Below, piece by piece: positions 25,421-33,680 of a stretch of DNA of 38,321 nucleotides. This DNA comes from Candidatus Heimdallarchaeota archaeon. GTDB taxonomy: Archaea; Asgardarchaeota; Heimdallarchaeia; Heimdallarchaeales; Heimdallarchaeaceae. The stretch covers positions 1 through 38,321 of the forward strand of contig JAAFKJ010000017.1 of NCBI GenBank assembly GCA_021399395.1, written 5' to 3'. The notes below the pieces were generated by a model. It made no database searches, was not told the origin of the DNA, and was given only the letters and a program-made list of their open reading frames with translations. Positions within the stretch are counted from its first letter, which is position 1. The number at the start of each line of letters is the position of its first letter. The translations under genes were made by a program, and so were the position numbers.

Positions 25421-26869
25421 TCAGTCTTCTTCTAACTCAATTGTCTTCTTGTGTAGTATAAATCGTTCCCATTCAAATGTTATTTGACCATCAGTATGCT
25501 TAGTAAAAGGTGTATCCAATTTACCATATGGAGTAGTAACATAATAGTTCATACATTCGGGATCATCATTTCCTGGAATCAAAGGTACAACATTCTTATC
25601 GACCCAATTTTCATCAGTTAAGTAGAGTAGGCCATTTCTATTTTGTATTTGTATGATAGTTGCTTTCTTGTATGATTCATATCTTCCACTTAATAATCTC
25701 ATGTGTTTTCTTTTCTTGAAATATGGCATTTCTTCGTCTGGATTTTTACCAAGTAGTAAGGCAAAAGATTTCAACATCAGGTGCAGTGGTATCCAATTAA
25801 CATTTTGAAGCTGAACATACGTTAGATTGAGCTCAGGAATGAAACCTACCCATCCACCTGAAACTCCGGACATCCCCCCATGAGTAATCAAGCGATATCC
25901 AAAGAAATTGTCGTAAATCTTCCAACCATATCCATAAGTTGTATCTAAATCTGGATAATAGTGGAAGTATTTTGCTTGTATATTTTTGTTATGTGGTTGC
26001 CACATTTCTTTTACAAGATCTTCTTTTAAAATTCTTACTCCTTTATATTCTCCACCATTAACTTGACAAAGAATATAATTGGTCATTTCCCTCACACTAG
26101 AGATTAAACCACCAGATCCTGCGATGAAAGGTCCAGATAATAGATCTTTTTGCTCTCTGAACATCTCATTATTTGCTACTCCATAATTAAAACCACGAGA
26201 AGCATTTCCATCCTCTTCAGCTTTTTTGTTGGAAAATGTGCTTCTATTCATTCCTAAAGGAGTCAAAATGTTCTTCTCAATATATTCCTCGTACTTTAAA
26301 CCACTGATTTTTTCAATAATCTTCCCAAGTAAGCTAAAGCCAGCATTCCAATAGTAGTATTTTGTACCTGGAGCACTCAAAACTTCTGAAGTAGCATCAT
26401 TTACGTGGAAATAGAAATCATCCCAATTACCCATAGGAAAATCCGGAGGATTATTTCTTACTAGTTTTTGATTCTTTTGTGAGAAATAGAATGTGTTTAA
26501 TGAAGGTATACCAGAAGAGTGACTCATCAAGTGTTTGATAAGAATAGGATTCTCTTCAAAACCTAATTCGAATGGAATATATTTAGAAACAGGATCGTTA
26601 ATGTCTAGTTTCTCTTGCTCATAAAGCTGCAGTATTCCTAAACAAGTTATAGATTTGGTAATCGAAGATACTCCATACAAAGTGTCCTTCGTTGCAGCTT
26701 TTACGTCTTTTCCACTTTCTCTTAGACCGAAAGAACGTTCATAAATAGCATTGTTATCTTTTGTAATGTAAACTGAAATTCCAGGAACTTTGAAATCACG
26801 CATAACTTTTACGACTTCTTTTTCAAACTTCTTTTTGAAGTTATTCACATTTATCTCTGGGGCGTTCAT
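25421..26869 (-). CDS. Serine beta-lactamase/class C-type hydrolase
   Basis: Member of the serine hydrolase family related to class C beta-lactamases, D-aminopeptidases and esterases. The active site is visible: Ser69-x-x-Lys72 in SSITK, Tyr173-Trp-Asn175 as the YxN motif and His330-Gly-Gly as the HxG triad box. HLMSHSSGIPSL is the conserved loop after the first motif. The last ~120 residues form an extra C-terminal beta-rich domain. No signal peptide is visible, so it is probably cytoplasmic. A TATA-like AATATTTG centred ~27 bases before the ATG (minus strand, about 26891-26900) shares its intergenic region, including an operator-like inverted repeat, with the peptide-binding-protein gene. 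A role in handling imported peptides is possible but unproven. Confidence 0.9.
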   Translation of the reverse strand: MNAPEINVNNFKKKFEKEVVKVMRDFKVPGISVYITKDNNAIYERSFGLRESGKDVKAATKDTLYGVSSITKSITCLGILQLYEQEKLDINDPVSKYIPFELGFEENPILIKHLMSHSSGIPSLNTFYFSQKNQKLVRNNPPDFPMGNWDDFYFHVNDATSEVLSAPGTKYYYWNAGFSLLGKIIEKISGLKYEEYIEKNILTPLGMNRSTFSNKKAEEDGNASRGFNYGVANNEMFREQKDLLSGPFIAGSGGLISSVREMTNYILCQVNGGEYKGVRILKEDLVKEMWQPHNKNIQAKYFHYYPDLDTTYGYGWKIYDNFFGYRLITHGGMSGVSGGWVGFIPELNLTYVQLQNVNWIPLHLMLKSFALLLGKNPDEEMPYFKKRKHMRLLSGRYESYKKATIIQIQNRNGLLYLTDENWVDKNVVPLIPGNDDPECMNYYVTTPYGKLDTPFTKHTDGQITFEWERFILHKKTIELEED

Positions 26870-26897
26870 TCTTATTCACACTCTAACATACAAATAT

Positions 26898-26930
26898 TAT
26901 GTTTAGTTTTTAACGTTTTTGCTAAACATA
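26898..26930. promoter_or_regulatory. Operator-like inverted repeat upstream of the peptide-binding-protein gene
   Basis: TATGTTTAG (26898-26906) and CTAAACATA (26922-26930) are perfect 9-base inverted arms. Counted by the core, ATGTTTA and TAAACAT are 17 bases apart. The same core with the same spacing occurs at 28843-28873 in front of the permease operon, and both copies are followed by CCCGAAATA and a TATA box. It lies between the divergent hydrolase and binding-protein genes, so it could control both. Confidence 0.65.
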
Positions 26931-26940
26931 TATTTTTTAC

Positions 26941-26957
26941 CCCGAAATACTTATATA
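26941..26957 (+). promoter_or_regulatory. Core promoter (BRE plus TATA) of the peptide-binding-protein gene
   Basis: CCCGAAATAC followed by TTATATA. Transcription should begin near 26978, giving a ~50-base leader with an AAGGATTGAT ribosome-binding site (27015-27024) before the TTG start at 27030. Confidence 0.65.
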
Positions 26958-27029
26958 TTTCTGAACTTCTTTTATGATAGTCTTTGACGAAGTATCAAAG
27001 GCAAGGAAATAAAAAAGGATTGATAAAAT

Positions 27030-28778
27030 TTGAAAAATAAATTATTAATCGCAGCAGCAGTTTTGTTTGCTGCACTTATGACGACATCATCATCTATGTC
27101 TGTCCTTGCTCAAGATGACCCATTTGTTGGTGGTAGCATAACTGTTGCCAGTGGAACCGATCCACTAACACTTAACCCTCTAACATATGGTTCAATCTAT
27201 GAAGGATATATTATAGATTTTGTTTATGATGCACTTATAGCATTAGATACTGAGAATAATCCAATGCCTATTTTAGCTGAGTCTTGGGAACACAGCACAG
27301 ATAACACTGTATGGAACTTCACAATAAGATCCGGTGCAGTATGGCATGATGGTATTCCGTTAACATTAGATGACGTCGAGTATACATGGAATCTGAAACT
27401 AGGTGATGCTGGTCTTCCACGAAGAAGTTGGTTATTTGATGACCTTATTGGAATAACCAAGTTTCCAGCAGAAAATAAAATTCAAGCCGAATTTGATTTT
27501 TCACCAAAAAGTGCTGACATACTCCTAGATTTTGCAACTGGTACAATTTTACCTGAACATATTTGGGATGCTGTTGGAGATATTTACTCCTTCAACAATG
27601 AAGAGCCCCTAGGTAGTGGTCCATTCGTATTTGAAGAATGGGAAACAGGACAGTTCATTAAATTGTCTAGAAATCCAAACTACTTCTTAGATGGTCCATG
27701 GATTGAAGAATTGATTGTTCAATTAATTCCTTCAACTGAATCACAATATTACGCCTTAAGTACCGGTGAAATTGAAATGATGGGTGGCCCACCACCAGAA
27801 TTAGAAGCTTTAGCAGAGGTGGATCCAAACATTGAAGTTCATGAATTTTACCAAGATTACATCATGTACTTAACCATGAACCAGAGAAGATACCCAAATA
27901 ATGTGCTAGAATTCAGACAAGCTGTTCTAACTGGAATTAACAGAGATGAAATTGTTGATATTGCTCGTTATGGACGTGGTTTAACCTGTCCAGCTTCAAT
28001 GAGCTTACCATACGGTCTCTATTATAATCCAGATATTCCACAGTACGACTATGATGTTGCTGCAGCCAAGGCTCTATTAGATAGCATTGGATTTACTGAT
28101 GACATCGGAAGCGATGGAATTAGAGAAGATGCTAATGGCACAGATCTTTCATTTGAATTGTTAGTTTCAGCTGAAGCTCAAGAATCAGTTGATACTGCAA
28201 AACTAATCGAAGATTACATGGCCGATATTGGTGTTGAAGTAACACTCGTTCCAATCTTATTTGATCTCTTATGGACATATGTCGGTGGTCCTGGAGGAAC
28301 TTATCCAGATAAGTACGACTATGATTGGGCATTCCTCGGTTGGGTAGGCTTCTGGAGTGATTTCTATCCAAACTGGGCATATTGGATGTTCAGTGCTGAT
28401 AGATGGTGGGGATCAGATGAAGTAAACATTCCTGGATGGGATGGTACCCCAAAGGATGATGTTACTGCGCTTTGTGATGACATTTTGTATACAGTCAATG
28501 AAACTGAAATTTCAGAAAAGCTTGACGAAATACAAATGATTGTTGCAACCGATCTACCATACATACCAATTAATGTACTTGGTGGTGTTGCACTGTACAG
28601 AACAGATGAGTTCGCAGGATATGTCATGGGTAATACAACTGGACCAGACAATTGGATGACTTGGCTTAATTTGCATCTGATTGAACCTGTAGAAACCGAA
28701 GTTGCTCCAGCATTTACAATAATTGCTGCAGTAGTATCTGTATTTGCAGTAGCCAGATTCAGAAAACGTAAAAAATAA
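27030..28778 (+). CDS. ABC transporter substrate-binding protein, family 5 (oligopeptide/dipeptide)
   Basis: Extracytoplasmic receptor of an Opp/Dpp-type importer that captures peptides and hands them to the permeases encoded next. A signal sequence (about 1-27, ending SVLAQ) precedes the mature protein. Family stretches include GTDPLTLNPLTYGSIYEGYIIDFVYDALI, AESWEHSTDNTVWNFTIRSGAVWHDGIPLTLDDVEYTW and GSGPFVFEEWETGQFIKLSRNPNYF. The C-terminus has a membrane segment (about 560-575, APAFTIIAAVVSVFAVARF) and a basic tail RKRKK, so it is anchored by its C-terminus as many archaeal binding proteins are. The start is a TTG with a ribosome-binding site; no in-frame ATG fits the signal peptide. It sits in its own transcription unit ended by a hairpin. 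Length 582. Confidence 0.95.
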   Translation: MKNKLLIAAAVLFAALMTTSSSMSVLAQDDPFVGGSITVASGTDPLTLNPLTYGSIYEGYIIDFVYDALIALDTENNPMPILAESWEHSTDNTVWNFTIRSGAVWHDGIPLTLDDVEYTWNLKLGDAGLPRRSWLFDDLIGITKFPAENKIQAEFDFSPKSADILLDFATGTILPEHIWDAVGDIYSFNNEEPLGSGPFVFEEWETGQFIKLSRNPNYFLDGPWIEELIVQLIPSTESQYYALSTGEIEMMGGPPPELEALAEVDPNIEVHEFYQDYIMYLTMNQRRYPNNVLEFRQAVLTGINRDEIVDIARYGRGLTCPASMSLPYGLYYNPDIPQYDYDVAAAKALLDSIGFTDDIGSDGIREDANGTDLSFELLVSAEAQESVDTAKLIEDYMADIGVEVTLVPILFDLLWTYVGGPGGTYPDKYDYDWAFLGWVGFWSDFYPNWAYWMFSADRWWGSDEVNIPGWDGTPKDDVTALCDDILYTVNETEISEKLDEIQMIVATDLPYIPINVLGGVALYRTDEFAGYVMGNTTGPDNWMTWLNLHLIEPVETEVAPAFTIIAAVVSVFAVARFRKRKK

Positions 28779-28788
28779 TAATCTAGAA

Positions 28789-28825
28789 CTAAGGTTTTAA
28801 ACCTTAGCTTCTCCTATTTTTCTTT
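28789..28825 (+). terminator. Hairpin terminator after the binding-protein gene
   Basis: CTAAGGTTT-T-AAACCTTAG (28789-28807) is a perfect inverted repeat, followed by the pyrimidine-rich CTTCTCCTATTTTTCTTT. It starts 10 bases after the stop codon and separates the binding-protein unit from the permease operon. Confidence 0.7.
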
Positions 28826-28840
28826 AGAATTGTTAAAAAT

Positions 28841-28875
28841 TAATGTTTAAATTAATAATGTTTATCTAAACATTA
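28841..28875. promoter_or_regulatory. Operator-like cluster of TAATGTTTA repeats upstream of the permease operon
   Basis: TAATGTTTA occurs at 28841-28849 and 28856-28864, and its reverse complement TAAACATTA at 28867-28875. The inner pair forms a perfect palindrome with a 2-base gap. The outer pair gives ATGTTTA-17 bases-TAAACAT, the spacing seen at 26899-26929. Placement just upstream of BRE/TATA suggests an activator or a TBP/TFB-blocking repressor site. Confidence 0.7.
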
Positions 28876-28882
28876 AGTATAT

Positions 28883-28898
28883 CCCGAAATATTTAAAA
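28883..28898 (+). promoter_or_regulatory. Core promoter of the permease-ATPase-regulator operon
   Basis: CCCGAAATATTTAAAA: BRE-like CGAAAT joined to a TATA box, nearly the same as the element before the binding-protein gene. The predicted start near 28920 leaves a ~20-base leader with AAGGAGAA (28926-28933) 6 bases before the ATG. Confidence 0.65.
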
Positions 28899-28939
28899 AT
28901 ATTTCAACCATAAGGAGATACATCCAAGGAGAATTTATC

Positions 28940-30514
28940 ATGAATATGCGAGACGCTGAAGTCAAAATAGGTTTTTTTAACCGAGAAAAGAACTTTTCTT
29001 TGTTCATTATAGTGGGAGCTTTACCTTTATTGTTAACGATTAGCGCAGTTGTTGTTGGTGCCATTGCATCTTTAGCAACACCTCAAGAAATTCAATCATT
29101 TTTCAACATAAAAATCAATAGTTTCTTTGGAAGTAATAATCTTTGGTTTAGGAGTTTTATTAGTGATCTTAAGGACAACCTATACCTCGGACCCAAGGAT
29201 GTAATAGTATCAGGAGGAACAGCATCTATACCAATGTGGATGGCACTTGGTTGTGCAGTATTAACAATAGTGTTTTCAATCATCTATGTTGTTGTCGTAA
29301 AAAAAGACAAAATAGAAGAACACCGAAGATTTTTCAAATTATCTTCAGGTATGTTTTGGTTTCTCAACATTATCTTGATTCTAGGAGAACTCACCACTAT
29401 AACTATCCCTGATTGGAAGACATCTCAACATCCAGCTTATCTTGCTAAAATGATACTCGATATCCTTTGTATTGCCACTATAGCACTTCTTGTCTGGTCT
29501 TATTATGTGTGGAAGTACATTAATTGGAGGCTTGTAAAATATATAGTTAAGAAATTGTTATTTGCTCTTGTGGCTTATTATATTGCTATAACTCTTGTCT
29601 TTATTATTTACAGAGTAATGCCTGGAGATCCCACATTCATTTTTGCTACTCAAAGAGATGTTGACCCAGCTGTAACGCAAGCATTAATTGAACGATGGGG
29701 ATTAAATGAACCTCTTTGGAATCAATATTGGATATATCTTGGAAATGTTCTTCAAGGAAATCTTGGTTATTCATATCTCCATATGAAATATGTTAATGAA
29801 ATAATTGCTGATTTCGTCCCATGGTCACTTCTCCTTTTAGGGACAGCTTTTGTCCTTAATTCCGTAATTGGAATAGTTCTAGGTGCTGTTGTCGCTTGGA
29901 GAAGAGGGTCAAAACTAGATTCTGCTTTTGTACTGACATATAATGTCTATAATGCAATTCCGCTCTTCTTTGTAGGAATGATATTCATTGCAGTTTTTGG
30001 CTTTATGGCGAGAGATAATGGTTGGCTGATTTACTTCCCTATCTTTGGATCATATTCCGCTTCATTTACAGGAGGAGGATTGATGAAATTCTTGGATATA
30101 CTATGGCACATGTTCTTACCTTTGTTGGTTTTGGTGATATCTGGTGTTCTAGGTTGGTCTTGGTTCATGCGAGGGAATTTGATGAATGTAAAGACAGAAG
30201 ATTACATTCAAACAGCTAAAGCAAAAGGACTCAATGACAATCAAGTACTGTTCAAACATGGGTTCAGAAATGCTGCTTTGCCTGTTATTACCTCAATTGG
30301 GTTGAGTTTTGGTGGGTTAATTGGAGGGGCATTGTTAATTGAAAATGTATTTGCGTACAAAGGGATGGGTACGCTTATTTTTGGAGCAATCCAAAATAAG
30401 GATTACCAATTATTGATGGGAACTTTCATCATTATTGCAGGAATAACTCTCTTGGGTCTTCTCATAGCTGAGATATTTTATGGATTTGTGGATCCAAGGA
30501 TTAAAGCAGAATAG
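28940..30514 (+). CDS. ABC peptide transporter permease, DppB/OppB type, with N-terminal extension
   Basis: Membrane subunit of the peptide importer. Residues ~197-524 are a standard DppB permease: the YRVMPGDPTF motif after TM1, ALIERWGLNEPLWNQYWIYLGN, and the EAA-like loop TAKAKGLNDNQVLFKHGFRNAALPVITSIG that contacts the ATPase, followed by ENVFAYKGMGTL. The first ~195 residues are extra, with four predicted TM segments (about 20-45, 98-120, 138-157, 170-190) and an external loop. An ordinary DppB has about 310-340 residues; this one has 524. The ATG has a strong AAGGAGAA ribosome-binding site. It is the first gene of a five-gene operon; the next gene's GTG follows its stop directly. Confidence 0.94.
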   Translation: MNMRDAEVKIGFFNREKNFSLFIIVGALPLLLTISAVVVGAIASLATPQEIQSFFNIKINSFFGSNNLWFRSFISDLKDNLYLGPKDVIVSGGTASIPMWMALGCAVLTIVFSIIYVVVVKKDKIEEHRRFFKLSSGMFWFLNIILILGELTTITIPDWKTSQHPAYLAKMILDILCIATIALLVWSYYVWKYINWRLVKYIVKKLLFALVAYYIAITLVFIIYRVMPGDPTFIFATQRDVDPAVTQALIERWGLNEPLWNQYWIYLGNVLQGNLGYSYLHMKYVNEIIADFVPWSLLLLGTAFVLNSVIGIVLGAVVAWRRGSKLDSAFVLTYNVYNAIPLFFVGMIFIAVFGFMARDNGWLIYFPIFGSYSASFTGGGLMKFLDILWHMFLPLLVLVISGVLGWSWFMRGNLMNVKTEDYIQTAKAKGLNDNQVLFKHGFRNAALPVITSIGLSFGGLIGGALLIENVFAYKGMGTLIFGAIQNKDYQLLMGTFIIIAGITLLGLLIAEIFYGFVDPRIKAE

Positions 30515-30523
30515 GTGAACAAA

Positions 30524-32554
30524 ATGGAAGTACAAGATACAAAACGTGTCAGGAAAATAATGATTTATTGGTTATTATCATCAATTCTATTTATTGTAGA
30601 TGCGATTTATGTAGCTCTACCCGCATATAGAAATCCGACTACAAACAGAATATTACCTCATTTACAATTAGGTATTGAAACACCAATTTTGGTTAATCAA
30701 AATTATCTAGTTTGGGGGATTATGAATTTCATTGGTTTAGCTTCAATTATTTGTCTAATAATCGTAATTTTGAGACCTCAAAAGAGTAAAGACATTTACT
30801 TTGTTGGATTAATTCCATTTGTAATTTCAATTATCTCATTATCTTTTGGTACAGCAAGCTTCTGGGGAATACTCGCACTTATCTTTAATTTGATGATAGT
30901 TCTTAATGCTTTAAATCTTACAGGAAGGATGAAACAAGGTTTCAGCATAATAAATAGAACAATTTTTCAGAATGAGAAAATTGTTACTGGAGCAATTTGG
31001 TCTATAACAACAGTTGCGCTATTACTTGATGCAATTTTACTTGCATTTCCTGAGAGTCAAGTAGAAGGCATACAACTATTTCGAGGGATAATGGACTGTG
31101 TTGGTGCTGCATCTATTCTACTTGCATTTCTGCTATTCAATAAGAGTATATCAAAAAGAATAAAATTCTGGATTGGAATTATACCATTCGCTTCAACAAT
31201 GATAGGATTCTTGGGTGGATTTCCTGGTTCAATGACTTCAATTTGGATGTGGGTAGCTATTGTATTCAGTATTGTAAATTTAGTGAGTTTCGCAAATCTC
31301 TTTGGAGAAGTGAAAGATTTAATTCTCCTCAATAAGAAATTGCATTTTCTCTTATGGTCTTTAGCCTCAATCATGGCGGTTATAAATGCTCTGAAAGTGG
31401 TATTTCCGCTTTATTCCGTACAACAAAAAACTGTTCAACTTTCTTGGGGAATAATTGACATTATTTTTGCAGCGTCGGTAGTAGTTCCAGTATTAATTCA
31501 CTACTTCAAACCGAAAAAATGGGTAGTTATAGTTACTGGATTTATTCCTTTAATTCTTGGAGTGACAGATTTAATACTTGGAATTAAAGCAGAAAAAACA
31601 GAAATTTGGACATGGTTTTCACTAATATTAGGATTGTTTGCTACTTTGTTTGCCTTCTTAACTGTAGGTAACCCAAATAATCAGCAAAGAAGTTTGAAGA
31701 AATGGAAAAGGACTTGGGGAGTTTTCAAACAAAACTGGATGGGTGTTTCAGGACTCATTCTTTTAACTGCTATAGTCGTTCTAGCTGTAGGAGGTTCAAG
31801 ATTAACTAAGTGGGATCCTGATTCATATGGAGAAAGTGGAGCTCTTGAAGCACCAAGTGTTACTCACATTTTAGGAACAAATCGGTATGGTCAAGACGTA
31901 TTCACTGTCCTTTTAGATAGCCTAAGTATATCACTTTTAATAGGAATTATTGCGGGGAGTCTAACTGTGATACTCGGAACGACTATAGGAGTTGCGAGCG
32001 CATATTTAGGAGGATGGGTTGACACATTTATAATGCGTATAACAGATGTAGTGTTAGTAATGCCTGCACTACCTCTGATGTTAGTTCTAGCATCGCTACC
32101 GTTTCTCTTCGGTCAGGTTCATTGGTCAGTTATAGCAATAGTTTATATTGTTGTATTTTGGCCCGTATCTGCTAGACTCATTAGAGGTCAAGCTCTTTCA
32201 ATTAAAGAAAGAGCATTTGTTACAAGTGCTAAGTCATCAGGAGCAGGATCAAGATACATCATATTCAAGCATGTATTACCTAATGTATTTCCTCTCATGC
32301 TAACAATGATTATCACATCCATGAGACAAGCAATTCTCTATGAATCGTTCCTATCTTATTTGGGGTTAGGAGATCCTTTGAACTGGACTCTAGGGCAGAT
32401 GCTTTATATTGCACAGCAGCAAGCAGCTCTATCATCAGGAGCATGGTGGATGTTCTTCCCACCAGGTTTAGCAATTGGTCTGATTACTCTGAGTTTTGCT
32501 TTTATTGGGATGGCTTTAGATGAAATTGTCAATCCACGTTTGAGAAAGAGGTGA
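30524..32554 (+). CDS. ABC peptide transporter permease, DppC/OppC type, with triplicated N-terminal membrane module
   Basis: Second permease of the importer. Residues ~400-676 are the DppC part, with HILGTNRYGQDVFTVLLDSLSISLLIG, the EAA-like loop RAFVTSAKSSGAGSRYIIFKHVLPNVFPL and SYLGLGDPLNWTLGQML. The preceding ~390 residues consist of three tandem membrane modules of about 120 residues, each with about four TM segments. Shared landmarks, numbered from the upstream GTG at 30515, are WGIM/RGIM/WGII at 67, 190 and 311 and GLIP/GIIP/GFIP at 98, 221 and 342. A usual DppC has about 300 residues. That GTG follows the previous stop directly, but it lies within the AGGTGA ribosome-binding site (30513-30518) of the ATG at 30524, so I chose the ATG. 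Confidence 0.93.
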   Translation: MEVQDTKRVRKIMIYWLLSSILFIVDAIYVALPAYRNPTTNRILPHLQLGIETPILVNQNYLVWGIMNFIGLASIICLIIVILRPQKSKDIYFVGLIPFVISIISLSFGTASFWGILALIFNLMIVLNALNLTGRMKQGFSIINRTIFQNEKIVTGAIWSITTVALLLDAILLAFPESQVEGIQLFRGIMDCVGAASILLAFLLFNKSISKRIKFWIGIIPFASTMIGFLGGFPGSMTSIWMWVAIVFSIVNLVSFANLFGEVKDLILLNKKLHFLLWSLASIMAVINALKVVFPLYSVQQKTVQLSWGIIDIIFAASVVVPVLIHYFKPKKWVVIVTGFIPLILGVTDLILGIKAEKTEIWTWFSLILGLFATLFAFLTVGNPNNQQRSLKKWKRTWGVFKQNWMGVSGLILLTAIVVLAVGGSRLTKWDPDSYGESGALEAPSVTHILGTNRYGQDVFTVLLDSLSISLLIGIIAGSLTVILGTTIGVASAYLGGWVDTFIMRITDVVLVMPALPLMLVLASLPFLFGQVHWSVIAIVYIVVFWPVSARLIRGQALSIKERAFVTSAKSSGAGSRYIIFKHVLPNVFPLMLTMIITSMRQAILYESFLSYLGLGDPLNWTLGQMLYIAQQQAALSSGAWWMFFPPGLAIGLITLSFAFIGMALDEIVNPRLRKR

Positions 32555-32558
32555 TGAA

Positions 32559-33668
32559 ATGGTATTACTTGATGTAAAAAATCTTAAAACTTATTTCGAG
32601 ACTAAACTCGGTTCAGTGAAAGCTGTTGATGATGTTAGTTTTCAATTGAAGAAAGGCGAAGTTCTCGGTCTTGCAGGTGAATCAGGATGTGGAAAAACGA
32701 CCACATGTCTATCTCTAATGCGTATGATTGAATTTCCTGGCAGAATTTTAAGTGGTAAAATAAACTATGAGTATACTAATTCTATTATAAAATCATATGA
32801 TGGAGCCTATGATAGATATTTGTTTGATAAAGTTAAACCTGCTAGAGAAAATAAAAAAGAATCAACAATATTCGAAGAAGCTTTTGTTGATAATATTCTC
32901 TTCAAAAGAGGTATCAAAGATAGATCTAACAACTTGTTAGATTTAACAGAAGCTGAAATGAGAAGAATCAGGGGTAAGCATATTGCTATGATATTTCAGG
33001 GAGCTATGAATGCCTTGAATCCTGTACATAGAGTCGGGAATCAAATAAAAGAAGCAATTACTATTCATGACCCTGATATTGAAAATAGAGATGCTTGGGA
33101 TAAAGTACTAAATATCCTAGAGACTGTTGGAATAGATTCTTCTAGAGCTAGAGATTACCCTCATCAATTAAGTGGAGGAATGAAACAAAGAGCATTGATA
33201 GCAATGGCTCTTGTGAATAATCCACAAATTGTCATAGCTGATGAACCAGTTACAGCGTTAGATGTTATCGTTCAAGCTCAAGTTCTTAAAGCTACTAAAG
33301 AGTTACAAAAACAATTTGACCTATCTATGATTATGATCACACACGATCTTTCTGTAATAGCAGAAGTATGTGAAACACTTGCAATTATGTATGCTGGAAA
33401 GATGGTGGAATATGGAAAACTAAGGGATGTTTACAAAGAACCACTACACCCCTATACTGATGCACTAATCAACGCGTTTCCAAGCATAACAGGTCCAAAG
33501 ACAGAACTTTTTGATATCGGAGGACGACCTCCAGATTTGAGAAATCCACCAACTGGTTGTCGGTTTCATCCAAGGTGTCCAAAAGTTATGCCAATTTGCA
33601 GCAAAGAGGAACCTAGAATTACAAAAATTAGAGAAGGATATGTTATTTGTCACTTATATCAAGATTAA
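32559..33668 (+). CDS. ABC peptide transporter ATPase, DppD/OppD type
   Basis: Cytoplasmic ATPase driving the importer. Walker A GESGCGKT (40-47), Q-loop IFQGAMNALNP (about 145-155), signature LSGGMKQRALIAMAL, Walker B IVIADEP and the switch His in MIMITHDLS are all intact. The C-terminal oligopeptide/dipeptide domain has GCRFHPRCP...C...C, a four-cysteine set like that holding a [4Fe-4S] cluster in some Dpp ATPases. An insertion of about 55 residues (71-127) sits between Walker A and the Q-loop. An AGAGGTGAT ribosome-binding site overlaps the previous gene's stop, 4 bases before the ATG, so translation is coupled. Confidence 0.95.
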   Translation: MVLLDVKNLKTYFETKLGSVKAVDDVSFQLKKGEVLGLAGESGCGKTTTCLSLMRMIEFPGRILSGKINYEYTNSIIKSYDGAYDRYLFDKVKPARENKKESTIFEEAFVDNILFKRGIKDRSNNLLDLTEAEMRRIRGKHIAMIFQGAMNALNPVHRVGNQIKEAITIHDPDIENRDAWDKVLNILETVGIDSSRARDYPHQLSGGMKQRALIAMALVNNPQIVIADEPVTALDVIVQAQVLKATKELQKQFDLSMIMITHDLSVIAEVCETLAIMYAGKMVEYGKLRDVYKEPLHPYTDALINAFPSITGPKTELFDIGGRPPDLRNPPTGCRFHPRCPKVMPICSKEEPRITKIREGYVICHLYQD

Positions 33669-33680
33669 GAGGAAAAAAAG

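Noticed and set aside
31057..31374. Minus-strand frame of 105 codons in the permease gene
   Set aside because: Antisense to the triplicated membrane module, whose repeat pattern shows that the plus strand is coding.
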